Source of the DNA: Diorhabda sublineata
Lineage: Eukaryota > Arthropoda > Insecta > Coleoptera > Chrysomelidae
Reading direction: 5' to 3'
Length of the DNA stretch: 64,000 nucleotides
Assembly: GCF_026230105.1 (NCBI RefSeq)
Contig: NW_026614268.1
Location: 124,001 to 188,000, forward strand
This document shows positions 63,648 to 64,000 of this stretch, piece after piece. Each line of letters opens with the position of its first letter. The stretch's first letter is position 1. Made by a program: the position numbers and the translations under genes. Under the pieces are notes generated by a model, which worked only from the letters and a program-made list of their open reading frames with translations, ran no database searches and was not told the DNA's origin.

Positions 63648-64000
63648 ATGGATGAAATTCGACGATATCTGACAAAGTTAGATGCGAACTCACTAAAATA
63701 TACAAGAAATGTTGAAGTTCGACTTCAAATGAGGAAGATAGACTTTGAAAATTTTCAATTAACATAAAGTGACAGTTGACCTCAATGGGCTTCAATGGAT
63801 GTTTTTCGAAGATATCTGACAAAGTTAGACGCAAACTCACTCAAACATATGAGAAATGTTGAAATTCGACTTCAAATGAGGAAGATAGACTTTGAAAATT
63901 TTCAATTAACACAAAGTGACAGTTGGCTTCAATGGGCTTCAATGGATGCTATTCGACGATATCTGACAAAGTTAGATGCGAACTCACTCAAATATATAAG

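Larger units (their letters stand above)
21213..64000 (+). repeat. Right satellite array, 147-bp monomers on the plus strand
   Basis: The stretch holds 292 head-to-tail monomer starts from 21246 to 63942; the last is cut by the window edge. The distance is 291x147 minus 81 bp, and all 81 bp are traced to visible indels: two short monomers, six 2-bp losses in D, recurrent 3-bp (CTTCGGATG for CTTCAATGGATG) and 1-bp (CTTCAATGAGG for CTTCAAATGAGG) losses, one 25-bp loss and a few singletons. Main types are V, A, F, D and E. E first appears at 27398, and the CAAGTAACAC allele first appears near 39250, so allele content changes along the arm. No transposon, gene or unique DNA interrupts it. Confidence 0.97.

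Noticed and set aside
1..64000. CRISPR array
   Set aside because: The units are contiguous 147-bp head-to-tail copies with no unique spacers and no cas genes.
1..64000. CENP-B box in the monomer
   Set aside because: The closest stretch, TTCGACGATATCTGA, lacks the CGGG end of the consensus and the fixed A; no other candidate was seen.
1..64000. tRNA, rRNA or telomere repeats
   Set aside because: No tRNA-like cloverleaf, no conserved rRNA segment and no short G-rich telomeric repeat was found in either strand.
1..64000. Naming the species from the monomer
   Set aside because: A 147-bp A/T-rich satellite occurs in unrelated eukaryotes and I do not recognise this sequence. A database search of the consensus would decide it.

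Overview
The window is one uninterrupted tract of satellite DNA. It holds no gene, RNA gene, transposon or unique sequence that I can support. The unit is a 147-bp monomer, about 34% GC by hand count of one monomer. I count 437 monomer starts: 145 on the minus strand (1-21206) and 292 on the plus strand (21213-64000), with two monomers cut by the window edges and part-monomers at the switch. The lengths close exactly. From the monomer start at 1560 to that at 19262 is 17702 bp, which is 121x147 minus thirteen 5-bp and ten 2-bp deletions. From 21246 to 63942 is 42696 bp, which is 291x147 minus 81 bp of indels that can each be located. No insertion longer than 1 bp interrupts either arm. The setting is a eukaryotic chromosome, most simply a centromeric or pericentromeric array; I cannot name the species.

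Monomers fall into types recognisable mainly by the bases after ATGGATG: V (TTATTCG), A (CTATTCG), D (ATATTCG), E (AAATTCG), F (TTTTTCG), N (TTAATCG). Further types are Q (V with TTCAACG), S (A with CTGTCAAAGCAAG), T (V with CAGTGTTAG), AQ (A with GTTCAAATTCG), V* (AACTGACTC for AACTCACTC), V/D (V start, D-like end, usually with ATAAAGTGAC) and a 142-bp short type. These names are used below.

Layout. 1-21206 (minus): higher-order repeats rich in N, S, Q, T and short monomers, with a 10-mer of 1463 bp and a segmental duplication offset by 4678 bp. 21207-21212: head-to-head orientation switch with a 16-bp inverted repeat. 21213-22999 (plus): an inverted copy of left-arm-type repeats (two 877-bp hexamers). 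23.0-32.6 kb: F/A/D/T and AQ/V repeats (733-bp 5-mer, 1613-bp 11-mer). 32.6-53.4 kb: a core of V/F/A/D/E repeats with crisp tandem duplications (2793, 588 x3, 882, 1764 bp x2). 53.4-64 kb: AQ, V/D and D(145) monomers return, with a 7-mer present four times.

The most interesting pattern is nesting in the right arm. Short-type, 145-bp D and AQ alleles lie on both sides of a central block that lacks AQ and 145-bp D and carries its own alleles. This is what layered expansion from the middle would leave. Other points: monomer length equals nucleosome-core length, each monomer has a 10-14 bp perfect palindrome, and a 0.5-kb patch at 30.4-30.9 kb holds clustered homopolymer-type indels that suggest a base-calling or assembly problem. 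Open frames up to 161 codons occur on both strands, but only because 147 is divisible by 3; I do not call them as genes.
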